This document shows positions 43,727 to 53,607 of a DNA stretch of 64,000 nucleotides, piece by piece. Under the pieces are notes generated by a model. The model ran no database searches. It saw only the letters and a list, made by a program, of their open reading frames with translations, and was not told the origin of the DNA. Source of the DNA: Caballeronia arationis (GTDB lineage Bacteria > Pseudomonadota > Gammaproteobacteria > Burkholderiales > Burkholderiaceae); the NCBI RefSeq assembly GCF_001544975.2, contig NZ_FCOG02000013.1:1-64000 (forward strand). Reading direction: 5' to 3'. The stretch's first letter is position 1. Each line of letters starts with the position of its first letter. Both the position numbers and the translations under genes were made by a program.

Positions 43727-43743
43727 TGCACTAAAATTGTGCA
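43727..43743. promoter_or_regulatory. NtrC-like enhancer site 2, next to ubiK
   Basis: TGCACTAAAATTGTGCA matches TGCAC-N5-TGGTGCA with one mismatch (TTGTGCA). It ends 14 bases before the ubiK ATG and contains a TAAAAT string (43732-43737) that could be the ubiK -10, so NtrC bound here could also affect ubiK. Confidence 0.6.
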
Positions 43744-43757
43744 TCAGAGGAAAAACC

Positions 43758-44018
43758 ATGAAACAGCCCAACGACGTATTCAACGATTTCCAGCAGAAGA
43801 TGAGCGAGCTACTCAAGAATTCGCCGGCGAAAGACCTCGAAAGGAACATGAAGGCTATGCTTTCGCAGGGTTTCTCCAAGCTCGATCTCGTGACGCGCGA
43901 GGAATTCGATACACAGACACAGGTGCTCGTCCGCACGCGCGCGCGCCTCGAAGAACTGGAGGCGCGCGTCGCACAGCTCGAACAGCGGCTGACTACCGGC
44001 GGGATGTCGCAGGACTGA
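43758..44018 (+). CDS. ubiK: Ubiquinone biosynthesis accessory factor UbiK (BMFP family)
   Basis: 86-residue protein that binds UbiJ and supports late ubiquinone synthesis. The N-terminal amphipathic part QPNDVFNDFQQKMSELLKN and the C-terminal coiled coil (TRARLEELEARVAQLEQRL) are typical. The start is the ATG at 43758 with AGAGG upstream. It is divergent from glnK and lies 96 bases before the ComM-like gene, possibly co-transcribed with it. Confidence 0.9.
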   Translation: MKQPNDVFNDFQQKMSELLKNSPAKDLERNMKAMLSQGFSKLDLVTREEFDTQTQVLVRTRARLEELEARVAQLEQRLTTGGMSQD

Positions 44019-44114
44019 TGCCCCGTTTTTGAGCACACCTCGGCCAAGCGAGCCGTGAAGACTTAATCGAATGCATCGGCGCCGGGTCATCGAGCGCCGG
44101 GATCTGGGGAAATC

Positions 44115-45662
44115 ATGTCGCTTGCCGTGGTACGCAGCCGCGCGCCCGCGCCTGGGCGCGCGCCCGAGGTGGTCGTCGAAGTCCACCTCGCCAATGGATT
44201 GCCTTCCTTTTCGATCGTCGGCCTCCCCGACCTCGAAGTCCGCGAAAGCCGCGAGCGCGTGCGCGCCGCGCTTCAGAACTGCGGATTCGAATTTCCCGTC
44301 CGCAGGATCACCGTCAATCTCGCGCCCGCCGATCTCCCGAAGGAGTCCGGCCGATTCGACCTGCCGATCGCGCTCGGCATACTCGCCGCGAGCGGGCAGA
44401 TTCCGGCTGAATCGCTCACGCGCCGCGAGTTTGCAGGCGAGTTGTCGCTGACGGGCGCGCTGCGTCCGATACGCGGCGCGTTCGCGATGGTCTGCGGCGC
44501 CGCGCGCCAGTACGCGCTTGCCGCGAGCGAAGAAGCGCCGCCCGAGATCTATCTGCCGCTCGCGAGCGCGTCCGAGGCGGCGCTCGTACCGGGCGTCGAC
44601 GTGTTCGGCGCGGCCGATCTGCCTTCACTCTGCGCGCACCTCGCCGGTAGCATCGACGGTCGGCTTGCGCGCGTGCGCGCGCCAGCCTTGCCTGATTTCA
44701 GCGCAGAAGCACCGCAGTCCGATTTGGCGGACGTGATCGGTCATCCGGCGGCGCGTCGCGCGCTGGAAGTCGCTGCGGCGGGCGGACATCACCTGTTGAT
44801 GATCGGACCGCCCGGCGCGGGCAAGTCGATGCTAGCGGCACGCCTGCCCGGCCTCCTCCCGCCAATGACCGACGACGAAGCGCTGACCTCCGCCGCCATC
44901 CTCTCGGCAAGCTCGATCGGCTTTACGCCCGAGCAGTGGCGCCGGCGGCCGTTTCGGGCGCCGCATCACTCGTCGAGTTCGGCGGCGCTCGTCGGCGGGC
45001 GCAATCCGCCGCAGCCGGGCGAGATCACATTGGCGCATTTGGGCGTTCTGTTTCTCGACGAATTGCCGGAATTCGACCGGAAAGTGCTGGAGACGCTGCG
45101 CGAACCGCTCGAAGCCGGACGCATCACGATCTCGCGCGCCGCGCAGCAGGCGGACTTTCCGGCCGCGTGCCAGCTGGTCGCCGCGATGAATCCGTGTCCG
45201 TGTGGCTGGCGCGGCGATCCGAACGGCCGATGCCGCTGCTCGCCGGAAATCGCCGCGCGCTATCTGCGCAAACTGTCGGGGCCGCTGCTGGATCGCATCG
45301 ATATTCAGATCGAGCTGCCCGCGGTGACGCCCTCGGAACTGTCGGCGCGAAGCGCGGTGCGCGGGGAATCGAGCGCGAGTGTGGCACGCCGTGTCTCCGA
45401 CGCGCGCGAGCGGCAGTTGCGGCGGCAAGGCAAGACCAATCGCGAACTTGACGGCCGCGAAGCCGATACAGTTTGCCGTCTCGACCCAGCCGCCGAGGCG
45501 TTGCTGCGCGAAGCGGGCGAGCGCTTCGGCTGGTCCGCGCGGGCGTATTACCGCGTGCTCAAGGTGACGCGGACCATCGCCGATCTCGACGCGTCCGACA
45601 CCGCCAGCGCCGCGCATGTCGCCGAGGCGGTTCAATACCGGCGGGCGTTGGCGATTGCTTGA
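44115..45662 (+). CDS. YifB/ComM-family Mg-chelatase-like AAA+ ATPase
   Basis: 515 residues: an N-terminal Lon-protease-like fold (about 20-160, with LPSFSIVGLPDLEVRESRERV), a central AAA+ Mg-chelatase domain with Walker A IGPPGAGKSMLA and Walker B LFLDELPEFDRKVLE, then a C-terminal domain with a Cys cluster (NPCPCGWRGDPNGRCRC). ComM is a hexameric helicase that drives branch migration during natural transformation. With comF at 26569 it suggests competence genes are kept, although no pilus gene is in view. Confidence 0.93.
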   Translation: MSLAVVRSRAPAPGRAPEVVVEVHLANGLPSFSIVGLPDLEVRESRERVRAALQNCGFEFPVRRITVNLAPADLPKESGRFDLPIALGILAASGQIPAESLTRREFAGELSLTGALRPIRGAFAMVCGAARQYALAASEEAPPEIYLPLASASEAALVPGVDVFGAADLPSLCAHLAGSIDGRLARVRAPALPDFSAEAPQSDLADVIGHPAARRALEVAAAGGHHLLMIGPPGAGKSMLAARLPGLLPPMTDDEALTSAAILSASSIGFTPEQWRRRPFRAPHHSSSSAALVGGRNPPQPGEITLAHLGVLFLDELPEFDRKVLETLREPLEAGRITISRAAQQADFPAACQLVAAMNPCPCGWRGDPNGRCRCSPEIAARYLRKLSGPLLDRIDIQIELPAVTPSELSARSAVRGESSASVARRVSDARERQLRRQGKTNRELDGREADTVCRLDPAAEALLREAGERFGWSARAYYRVLKVTRTIADLDASDTASAAHVAEAVQYRRALAIA

Positions 45663-46016
45663 ACGGCGAAGACCGCAAAATCTGCTTGTCAAGACTTGAC
45701 TTATGCACACCGCGCCGCTCCGTTGCGCCTTTTCGTCGTATCGAATGGTGAAAAACACACATCCTCTCAGACCATTGATTTTATTGGATTATTTAATTTG
45801 CTCCGATTAGAGGCAAAGTAATGGGGTCCGCGCCAATTGGAGCTATGAGCGGAACCGCACACTCTTTTCCACAAAGTTATCCACAGACGTTGTGGATAGA
45901 ACAAAAAACTCAGATAAATCCGAGGATTAGCGTCGAAACCTGCTGCGAAATTTCAATTTGAGATGACTGTCTGAGCACGCTCGTTCTGATCGGCTGGCGA
46001 CATTGGAGTAAACGTT
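45663..46016. other. AT-rich intergenic region with DnaA-box cluster
   Basis: 354 bases without a gene between the ComM-like gene and the convergent lipoprotein gene. The part 45755-45960 is AT-rich for this genome. DnaA-box-like 9-mers: TTTTCCACA (45865-45873, one mismatch), TTATCCACA (45877-45885, perfect) and TTGTGGATA (45890-45898, the inverse of TATCCACAA). The last two are an inverted pair 4 bases apart. No terminator hairpin is evident. Confidence 0.6.
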
Positions 46017-46622
46017 CTAATAAAGTTTGAAGGATGTGAAGAACTGATCCGCCTGTTCTTGCGGCGCTTCCTTCGACGATACGATCGCCACCTGATAGAC
46101 GTGCACGCCGCGCGCAACAAACCTCGCGTGGATCGAATGCGCTTCGCGCTTCTCTCCGCTTACGCCCTTCACGTCCATCTCGCTGCCGAGCACGCGGCCA
46201 CCTGCCGCGAGTTCGATCTGCGTCGCGCGCGCGGACGGCGGCACGTTCACGTTGCTGGCGAGGCCGTTCTGAAGAAAGTCGAGCGCGGCGCGCTGCAACT
46301 CCGGATCGGCGCTCGGCAACACAACCGTGCCGACGGCGAACACGGCGTCGCCGGCTTCGGCCGTCTGCATCTTCATTTTCATCGACTGTCCGGCGATGCG
46401 GACTTCGCGCTCGTCGGAGCGCGGCTTCGCCGGCAGTGTGACTTCGTAGCCGTCGTCGTTGTTCATGATCGTGCGCCAGTCGTAGGCCGGCGTGCAGGCG
46501 AGGAGCGCGCCGGCCGCAAGCGATGCGCAGAGCGCGGCGCGCAGCGGGCGAGCGGCAGAACGGACAAACTGACGGGGCAAAGCGAAAGCGAAAGCGAAAG
46601 CGAAAGCGAAAATTCGATTCAT
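46017..46622 (-). CDS. Predicted lipoprotein of unknown function
   Basis: 201 residues. The N-terminus is odd: MNRI, then five Phe-Ala pairs, then a normal lipoprotein signal (RSAARPLRAALCASLAAG) with lipobox LLAC (C43). The mature part (YEVTLPAKPRSDEREV, MKMKMQTAEAGDAVFAVG, FFTSFKLY at the C-terminus) has no family I can name with confidence, though it resembles small periplasmic lipoproteins of Burkholderia. The Phe-Ala stretch is encoded by a hexanucleotide repeat. There is no clear ribosome site before the ATG 46622, and no alternative start in frame before the lipobox. It is divergent from the TlpA-like gene. Confidence 0.72.
   Translation of the reverse strand: MNRIFAFAFAFAFALPRQFVRSAARPLRAALCASLAAGALLACTPAYDWRTIMNNDDGYEVTLPAKPRSDEREVRIAGQSMKMKMQTAEAGDAVFAVGTVVLPSADPELQRAALDFLQNGLASNVNVPPSARATQIELAAGGRVLGSEMDVKGVSGEKREAHSIHARFVARGVHVYQVAIVSSKEAPQEQADQFFTSFKLY
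46579..46611 (-). repeat. Hexanucleotide tandem repeat (AAAGCG)5
   Basis: Five perfect copies of AAAGCG plus AAA on the plus strand. On the coding strand they encode Phe-Ala pairs 1-5 of the lipoprotein signal region. A six-base unit changes length without shifting the frame. Confidence 0.92.
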
Positions 46623-46776
46623 GACGAAAAAAAATGCGCAAAAGCCGTCATTATCGCCGCTGAATACCGGAGCTTCCGGCACGCGCGAGCCCGCTCCCCG
46701 GATTGGCGCTAAAATGACGGGCACTTCTGGCGCAGTCCGCGCGGTTAGTCCGTCTTCCGGTTCCACGAGGTTCCAC

Positions 46777-47313
46777 ATGTCCCAAGCCACCCAGCAAACG
46801 CCCTCGCGCGGCAAGAGTCCGTTGCGCTACATCGTGATGGCGGTCATCGCGGGCGTCATCGCCTGCACGGGCTACTTCGCGTTCGGCGGACAGCAGCGCG
46901 TACCCGACGCCACGTTCACGCTGCTGTCGGGCCAGAAGATTTCGACCTCGGCCGATCTGAAGGGCAAGGTCTATCTCGTCAACTTCTGGGCGACGAGCTG
47001 CGAGACCTGCATGAAGGAAATGCCGGAGATGATCAACACGTACAACCGCTTCAAAGGCCGCGGTCTGGAATTCGTCGCGGTGGCGATGAGCTACGACGCG
47101 CCGATGTACGTCACGAACTACGCGCAGACGCGCAACCTGCCGTTCAAGGTCGCGATGGACGATGGCAGCGTCGCCAAGCAGTTCGGCAACGTGCAACTGA
47201 CACCGACCACGTTTGTCATCGACAAGAACGGCAAGATTCTGAAGCGCTATGTCGGCGAACCGACCTTCGCCGAACTCGATGCGCTGCTCGACAAAGCGCT
47301 GAACGCCGCCTGA
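46777..47313 (+). CDS. TlpA-type membrane-anchored thioredoxin
   Basis: 178 residues with an N-terminal span (about 17-36) and a periplasmic thioredoxin-fold domain with the site WATSCETCMKEMP (C75, C78) and cis-Pro region LTPTTFVIDKNGKI. Related proteins (TlpA, ResA, CcmG) reduce cysteines for cytochrome c maturation or CuA assembly; no ccm genes are in view. The ATG at 46777 follows ACGAGG; upstream open frame has no similarity. A strong terminator follows. Confidence 0.92.
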   Translation: MSQATQQTPSRGKSPLRYIVMAVIAGVIACTGYFAFGGQQRVPDATFTLLSGQKISTSADLKGKVYLVNFWATSCETCMKEMPEMINTYNRFKGRGLEFVAVAMSYDAPMYVTNYAQTRNLPFKVAMDDGSVAKQFGNVQLTPTTFVIDKNGKILKRYVGEPTFAELDALLDKALNAA

Positions 47314-47330
47314 TCCGCTGCATCACCGAC

Positions 47331-47368
47331 AAAAAACCCGCCTGCTTTGCCCAGCAGGCGGGTTTTTT
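47331..47368. terminator. Bidirectional terminator TlpA-like / dctD
   Basis: A perfect stem of 10 GC-rich pairs (CCCGCCTGCT / AGCAGGCGGG) extended by six A-T pairs, loop TTGCCC, so T runs follow in both directions. It separates the convergent genes. Confidence 0.92.
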
Positions 47369-47374
47369 TATCCC

Positions 47375-48715
<1,341 letters not shown>

Positions 48716-48740
48716 TGCTCGGTCTCGCATCTACAAGGTT

Positions 48741-50711
48741 TTACGCACGCCGCAGCGTCAACACGAATTCTGCACCGTGCGAGCGATCGGCGTCGGCCTG
48801 CGTACCGCCCTCCGGCCCGTCGACCTCCAGCGCCATCGCCAGATTGCGCGCGACGAGCGTGCCGCCGTAGTCGCGCGCGATCGCCGACGAAATCGCGAGA
48901 CCGAGCCCGAGGCCGTGGCCCATCTCCTTCGTCGTGAAGAACGGCTCGAAGAGGCGCGGCAGCACGTCGGCGGGAATGCCGGGCCCGTTGTCGCGCACGA
49001 CGAGTTCCACCGTGTCCTCGCCGATCTCGACGAAAACGGAAATACGCGGCGAATCGCACGCGCCGACCGCGTCGAGCGCATTGCCGATCAGGTTGATCAG
49101 CACCTGCTCCAGCCGCAAGTCCTCGCAGCGCACGTACACCGGCGAGTCCTCACGGCGCAGTTCCGGCGCCACGTCGAGCGCGACCTCCTGCATGCGCGGA
49201 CGCAGCATCGCCAGCACGTTGCGCAGTGCGCGCGCGACGTCGGTGCGTGCGTTGCGCGGCCGCGCCTTCGCGACGAAGAGTTTCAGCTGGTTCGTGATCT
49301 TGCCCATGCGCTCGGTCAGCGACGCGATCGCTTCGAGATTCTCGCGCGCCGCCGCCTGGTCGCCGCGCTCGATCAGCACGCGCGTGTTGTCGGAGAAACT
49401 GCGCAGCGCCGCGAGCGGCTGGTTCAGTTCATGCGTGATGCCGGCCGCCATCTGGCCGAGCGCGGCGAGCTTGCTCGCCTGGACCAGTTCGTCGTGGGCG
49501 GCGCGCAGGTCCTGCTCGGCGCGCGTGCGCTCGCTCACTTCCATCGTGAGCCGCGCATTGGCTTCCGACAGATCCGCGGTGCGCTCCGCCACGCGCTGGT
49601 TCAGTTCGGCATACGCCGTCTGCAACAGTTCGCGGCTGCGCAGCATGTCGCGTACGCGCACGCGCCGCATGCGCCAGTAGAAGCCAAGCAGACACAGCGA
49701 CACGAAGACGAGCCCCGTCACGATGGCCGCCGTGCGCGCGGCGCTTTCGACCGGGTCGAGCGGCGCCATCGTGATGAGTTGCCAGTCGGGCTCGCCGATC
49801 GAACGGCGCGTCGCGAGATAACTCGGCGCGTTGAGTCCGCCGCCGACGCGCACGATCTGCGCATCGCCTTCGAGCGTTTTCACGACGGTCATCGGCAGCG
49901 GCGTGATGGTCTGCTGCGCGTACTGGCGCGTGGCGAACACGGACGCCTCGATGTTCTTCGGCAGCGGCCGCACCGTGTGGTATTTCCACGCCGGCACCGA
50001 CGAGAGAAAGATCACGCCGTGATCGTCGGTCACGATGAGCGGCTCGGCCGCATCGGCGCTCTGCAGCCATTCGAGATTGAGCTTCACCACCGCCACGCCG
50101 ACGATCTCGCGCGAACCTTCGCGATGCACCGGCTGCGAGATGTAGTAGCCCGGCTCCCGCGACACGGTGCCGAGCCCGAAGAAGCGGCCGGTGTTGCCCT
50201 TGGTGGCGTCGATGAAATACGGGCGGAACTGATATTCCGACCCGACGAAACTGTCCGTCGCGCGCCAGTTGCTCGCCGCGACGCACAGGCCGTTGGACCG
50301 GATGATGTAGGTGACGGTCGCGCGGGCGCGGCCGTTGAGGTCTTCGAGATAGCGATTCGCACGCTCGATGTTCGGCGCGTTCGGATCGGTCAGCACCTCC
50401 TGCACGAACGGATGGCGCGACAGCAAATAAGGCAGGTATTCGTAGCGCTCCAGCGTGCTCTTGAGCGTATTCGTCGTGCGGTCGACGCGCACGGCGGCAT
50501 TGCGCCGCAATTCGTCGATGCCACGCTGCCACGCGATGTTCCAGGTCAGCGCACAGGCCGCCGCGAGGGCGGCAGCGAGCGCGAAGAACAGAAGCAGGCG
50601 ACGCGTCACGTGAGCGGATTCCGGATGACTGGATTCCGCGATTGTGGCATAGGCTCCGGAGAGAGACGGCTGCGGCGAAGCATCGGTCGCCGGATGCTTC
50701 GCCGCGTTCAT
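48741..50711 (-). CDS. dctB: C4-dicarboxylate sensor histidine kinase DctB
   Basis: 656 residues. Two spans (about 37-57 and 342-362) flank a periplasmic double-PAS/Cache sensor (LPYLLSRHPFVQEVL, YIIRSNGLCVAASNW, GRFFGLGTVSREPGYYIS). A coiled coil (SEANARLTMEVSERTRAEQDL) leads to the kinase core with the H-box THELNQPLAALRSF (H427), N-box NLIGNALDAV and ATP-binding VRDNGPGIP and GHGLGLGLAIS. It senses succinate, fumarate or malate outside the cell. The ATG at 50711 lies 22 bases after the dctA stop. Confidence 0.95.
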   Translation of the reverse strand: MNAAKHPATDASPQPSLSGAYATIAESSHPESAHVTRRLLLFFALAAALAAACALTWNIAWQRGIDELRRNAAVRVDRTTNTLKSTLERYEYLPYLLSRHPFVQEVLTDPNAPNIERANRYLEDLNGRARATVTYIIRSNGLCVAASNWRATDSFVGSEYQFRPYFIDATKGNTGRFFGLGTVSREPGYYISQPVHREGSREIVGVAVVKLNLEWLQSADAAEPLIVTDDHGVIFLSSVPAWKYHTVRPLPKNIEASVFATRQYAQQTITPLPMTVVKTLEGDAQIVRVGGGLNAPSYLATRRSIGEPDWQLITMAPLDPVESAARTAAIVTGLVFVSLCLLGFYWRMRRVRVRDMLRSRELLQTAYAELNQRVAERTADLSEANARLTMEVSERTRAEQDLRAAHDELVQASKLAALGQMAAGITHELNQPLAALRSFSDNTRVLIERGDQAAARENLEAIASLTERMGKITNQLKLFVAKARPRNARTDVARALRNVLAMLRPRMQEVALDVAPELRREDSPVYVRCEDLRLEQVLINLIGNALDAVGACDSPRISVFVEIGEDTVELVVRDNGPGIPADVLPRLFEPFFTTKEMGHGLGLGLAISSAIARDYGGTLVARNLAMALEVDGPEGGTQADADRSHGAEFVLTLRRA

Positions 50712-50733
50712 GGCCGTATCGTCCTGGGCGGCG

Positions 50734-52035
50734 TCAGTGCTGCTTGACCGGAACGGCGTCGCCTTCTTCGGTGTCATCCGACGCGCCGTGCGACAGCGCG
50801 TCGCGCAGCTTGTTGCGGTCGAGCTCCTTCTCCCACGCCGACACGACCACCGTCGCCACGCCATTGCCGACGATGTTCGTCAGCGCGCGGCATTCGCTCA
50901 TGAAGCGGTCGACGCCGAGAATCAGCACCATGCCCGACAGCGGGATCGTCGGCACGACGGCGAGCGTCGCTGCCAGCGTGATGAAGCCCGCGCCCGTCAC
51001 GCCGCTCGCGCCCTTCGAGGTCAGCATCGTCACCGCGAGGAGCGTCAGCTGCTGCGTCCACGTGAGGTCGGTGTTGGTCGCCTGCGCGATGAAGAGCACG
51101 GCCATCGTCATGTAGATATTGGTGCCGTCGAGGTTGAACGAATAGCCGGTCGGCACGACGAGACCCACCACCGAGCGCGAGCAGCCGAGCTTTTCGAGCT
51201 TCAGCATCAGTTGCGGCAGCGCGGCTTCCGACGAACTCGTGCCGAGCACGATCAGCATCTCTTCCTTGATGTACGCGATGAAGCGCAGGATGTTGAAGCC
51301 GACCATCTTCGCAATCGCGCCGAGCACGATGACAACGAACAGGATCGAGGTCAGATAGAACGTGCCGATCAGCTTGAGCATCGGCACGAGCGAGCCGATG
51401 CCGTACTTGCCGATGGTGAACGCCATCGCGCCGAACGCGCCGATCGGAGCCAGCTTCGTGATGATGCCGACCATGCCGAACAGGATGTGCGAAAGGCCGT
51501 CGATGAAGTTCGTCACCGCGCGGCCTTTCTCCCCGACGTGCGCGAGCACGGCGCCGAACAGGAGCGCGATCAGCAGGATCTGCAGGATTTCACCCTGCGC
51601 GAACGCCGACACGAGCGTGTCCGGGATGATGTGCATCAGGAAATCGACGGTCGACTGGCCGTGCGCCTTCGCAGCGAACGACGCCACGGCCTTGCTGTCG
51701 AGGGTCGCCGGATCGACGTTGAAGCCGGCGCCCGGCTTCAGGATGTGCGTCGCAGCGAGGCCGATCAGGAGCGCGAAGGTCGAGACGACTTCGAAGTACA
51801 GCAGCGCCTTGCCGCCGACGCGTCCGACCTTCTTCATGTCCTCCATGCCGGCGATACCGGTCACGACGGTACAGAAAATGATCGGGCCGATGACCATCTT
51901 GATGAGTTTGATGAATCCATCGCCGAGCGGCTTCATGTCGGTGGCGAGGGTCGGATAGAAGTGCCCGAGCGCGATGCCGATAGCAATCGCCATCAGCACT
52001 TGCACGTAGAGGACTTTATAGAAAGGTTTCTTCAC
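50734..52035 (-). CDS. dctA: C4-dicarboxylate/proton symporter DctA
   Basis: 433-residue inner-membrane transporter of the DAACS family with eight spans and two re-entrant loops. Signatures are [19 protein letters not shown], the serine-rich loop [29 protein letters not shown] and [14 protein letters not shown]. It takes up succinate, fumarate and malate with protons. It heads the dct operon; its 560-base upstream gap holds a sigma-54 promoter. In rhizobia dctA is divergent from dctBD, whereas here all three run in one direction. Confidence 0.96.
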   Translation of the reverse strand: MKKPFYKVLYVQVLMAIAIGIALGHFYPTLATDMKPLGDGFIKLIKMVIGPIIFCTVVTGIAGMEDMKKVGRVGGKALLYFEVVSTFALLIGLAATHILKPGAGFNVDPATLDSKAVASFAAKAHGQSTVDFLMHIIPDTLVSAFAQGEILQILLIALLFGAVLAHVGEKGRAVTNFIDGLSHILFGMVGIITKLAPIGAFGAMAFTIGKYGIGSLVPMLKLIGTFYLTSILFVVIVLGAIAKMVGFNILRFIAYIKEEMLIVLGTSSSEAALPQLMLKLEKLGCSRSVVGLVVPTGYSFNLDGTNIYMTMAVLFIAQATNTDLTWTQQLTLLAVTMLTSKGASGVTGAGFITLAATLAVVPTIPLSGMVLILGVDRFMSECRALTNIVGNGVATVVVSAWEKELDRNKLRDALSHGASDDTEEGDAVPVKQH

Positions 52036-52230
52036 GATGGTTCCAGGCAGGTTTCAGGCAGTGGGCAGAAAGAGCCAGTGGCGAGCCGCGAGTGCGAGGT
52101 GCGTCGGTGCAGGATTTGGGTGGGTCCGCACGATGAACGCGCCGCGAGCAGCAGCCAGGCCGCTACGACGACGATTCAGGGGCGTTTCGAAGGAATGGGG
52201 TGCATTGACTTGTCTCCTTACTGTTATGAG

Positions 52231-52271
52231 GCCTCGCGGACGAGGCTTCTTGTATTGCAAGGTCGATGCCA
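52231..52271 (-). promoter_or_regulatory. Sigma-54 promoter of dctA and 5' leader hairpin
   Basis: On the minus strand TGGCAT (52271-52266), five bases, TTGCA (52260-52256): a -24/-12 element with one mismatch and exact 10-base GG-GC spacing. The predicted start is about 52245. A hairpin GCCTCG / CGAGGC (52231-52246, 4-base loop) would form the very 5' end of the roughly 210-base leader. Confidence 0.8.
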
Positions 52272-52333
52272 GTATTTGTAGCGCCTAAAACCTTGATTTA
52301 AAAGATTTTTTTGTCACCTTCGCAGGGCTTCGA

Positions 52334-52424
52334 TCCGGCTTTCCGGAATTCCGGAATAACCCCGTCCGACGATCCGGATGAGCCTCGGGTTTTCCCTTAG
52401 AACCTTTATCTACGGGCTTTCCCG
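52334..52424. promoter_or_regulatory. Dyad array upstream of dctA, candidate DctD binding sites
   Basis: Overlapping inverted repeats: TCCGG-CTTT-CCGGA (52334-52347), the 16-bp perfect palindrome TTCCGGAATTCCGGAA (52341-52356), GGG-TTTT-CCC (52387-52396) and CGGG-CTTT-CCCG (52413-52424). The palindrome is centred about 103 bases upstream of the predicted dctA start, the normal place for a sigma-54 activator. Other parts of the gap 52036-52595 show nothing more than the lipA terminator. Confidence 0.55.
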
Positions 52425-52540
52425 GAGTTTTTTGACTTCCCGGCGGAGCGTATCGGCAAGAAATTTGTCGGCAAATCCGAATTTCGCCGCTTGAAACCTT
52501 CAGGCGGCTTCCGGCCGAGCACCAGATATTCGGGCGCTCG

Positions 52541-52570
52541 AAAAAAAACCCACGTCACCGTGGGTTTTTT
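52541..52570. terminator. Terminator of lipA
   Basis: Stem AAAACCCACG / CGTGGGTTTT with a 4-base loop and long A and T runs on either side. It lies 26 bases after the lipA stop, with a T8 run on the minus strand. Confidence 0.9.
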
Positions 52571-52595
52571 CATCTGGCCGGTTCGTGGCGCAAAT

Positions 52596-53594
52596 TCAAA
52601 CGACGCCTGCGTCGTGCGCCTGCTGATCCGCGTGATAGCTCGAACGCACCATCGCGCCGACGGCCGCGTGCGTAAAGCCCATCTTGTACGCTTCTTCCTC
52701 GTACATCCTGAAAGTATCGGGATGCACGTACGAACGCACCGGCAGATGGTGCTCCGACGGTTGCAGATATTGCCCGATCGTCAGCATGTCGACGTTATGT
52801 GCGCGCAGGTCGCGCATCACCTGGAGAATTTCCTCTTCGGTTTCGCCGAGCCCGACCATCAGGCCCGATTTCGTCGCGACCTCCGGATGCAGCGCCTTGA
52901 AGTCCTTCAGCAGCTTGAGCGAATGATGATAATCCGACCCCGGGCGCGCTTCCTTGTAGAGACGCGGCACCGTTTCGAGATTGTGGTTCATCACGTCGGG
53001 CGGCGCGGCGGTCAGGATGCCGATCGCGCGATCGAGGCGGCCGCGGAAGTCCGGCGTCAGGATTTCGATGCGCGTCTGCGGCGAATGCTCGCGTACCTGC
53101 CGGATGCATTCGACGAAATGCGCTGCGCCGCCATCGCGCAGGTCGTCGCGATCGACGCTCGTGATCACGACGTACTTCAGTTTCAGCGCGCCGATGGTGC
53201 GCGCGAGGTTCAGCGGTTCTTCCGGATCGAGCGGATCGGGACGGCCGTGGCCGACATCGCAGAACGGGCAGCGGCGCGTGCACTTGTCGCCCATGATCAT
53301 GAAGGTCGCGGTGCCCTTGCCGAAGCATTCGCCGATATTCGGGCAACTCGCTTCTTCACACACCGTATGCAGGTTGTGCTCGCGCAGGATCTGCTTGATC
53401 TCGTAGAAACGCGAACTGCCGGTCGCCGCCTTCACGCGAATCCACTCGGGCTTCTTCAGCTTTTCGATCGGGACGATTTTGATCGGAATGCGCGCCGTCT
53501 TGGCCTGCGCCTTCTGCTTGGCAGTGGCGTCGTAGGCGGCGGGAGTCGGAGAAGTGGCGAGTTCGCCAGCCAGGTTTCCGGTTGCGTCAGTCAT
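52596..53594 (-). CDS. lipA: Lipoyl synthase
   Basis: 332-residue radical-SAM enzyme that inserts two sulfurs into octanoyl groups on lipoyl domains. The auxiliary [4Fe-4S] cluster ligands are C79, C84, C90 ([12 protein letters not shown]) and the radical-SAM cluster ligands C105, C109, C112 ([13 protein letters not shown]). The C-terminal RSSYHAD block provides the Ser ligand. It follows lipB by 13 bases. Confidence 0.97.
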   Translation of the reverse strand: MTDATGNLAGELATSPTPAAYDATAKQKAQAKTARIPIKIVPIEKLKKPEWIRVKAATGSSRFYEIKQILREHNLHTVCEEASCPNIGECFGKGTATFMIMGDKCTRRCPFCDVGHGRPDPLDPEEPLNLARTIGALKLKYVVITSVDRDDLRDGGAAHFVECIRQVREHSPQTRIEILTPDFRGRLDRAIGILTAAPPDVMNHNLETVPRLYKEARPGSDYHHSLKLLKDFKALHPEVATKSGLMVGLGETEEEILQVMRDLRAHNVDMLTIGQYLQPSEHHLPVRSYVHPDTFRMYEEEAYKMGFTHAAVGAMVRSSYHADQQAHDAGVV

Positions 53595-53607
53595 TCGGTC
53601 GATCCAT

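Noticed and set aside
45755..45960. AT-rich gap with DnaA boxes considered as oriC
   Set aside because: None of the usual origin neighbours (dnaA, dnaN, rpmH, gidA, parAB) is near and there are only about three boxes.
46579..46611. Tandem repeat considered as a CRISPR-like array
   Set aside because: The unit is 6 bases with no spacers and lies in a coding frame; it is a simple sequence repeat. No CRISPR array was seen anywhere.
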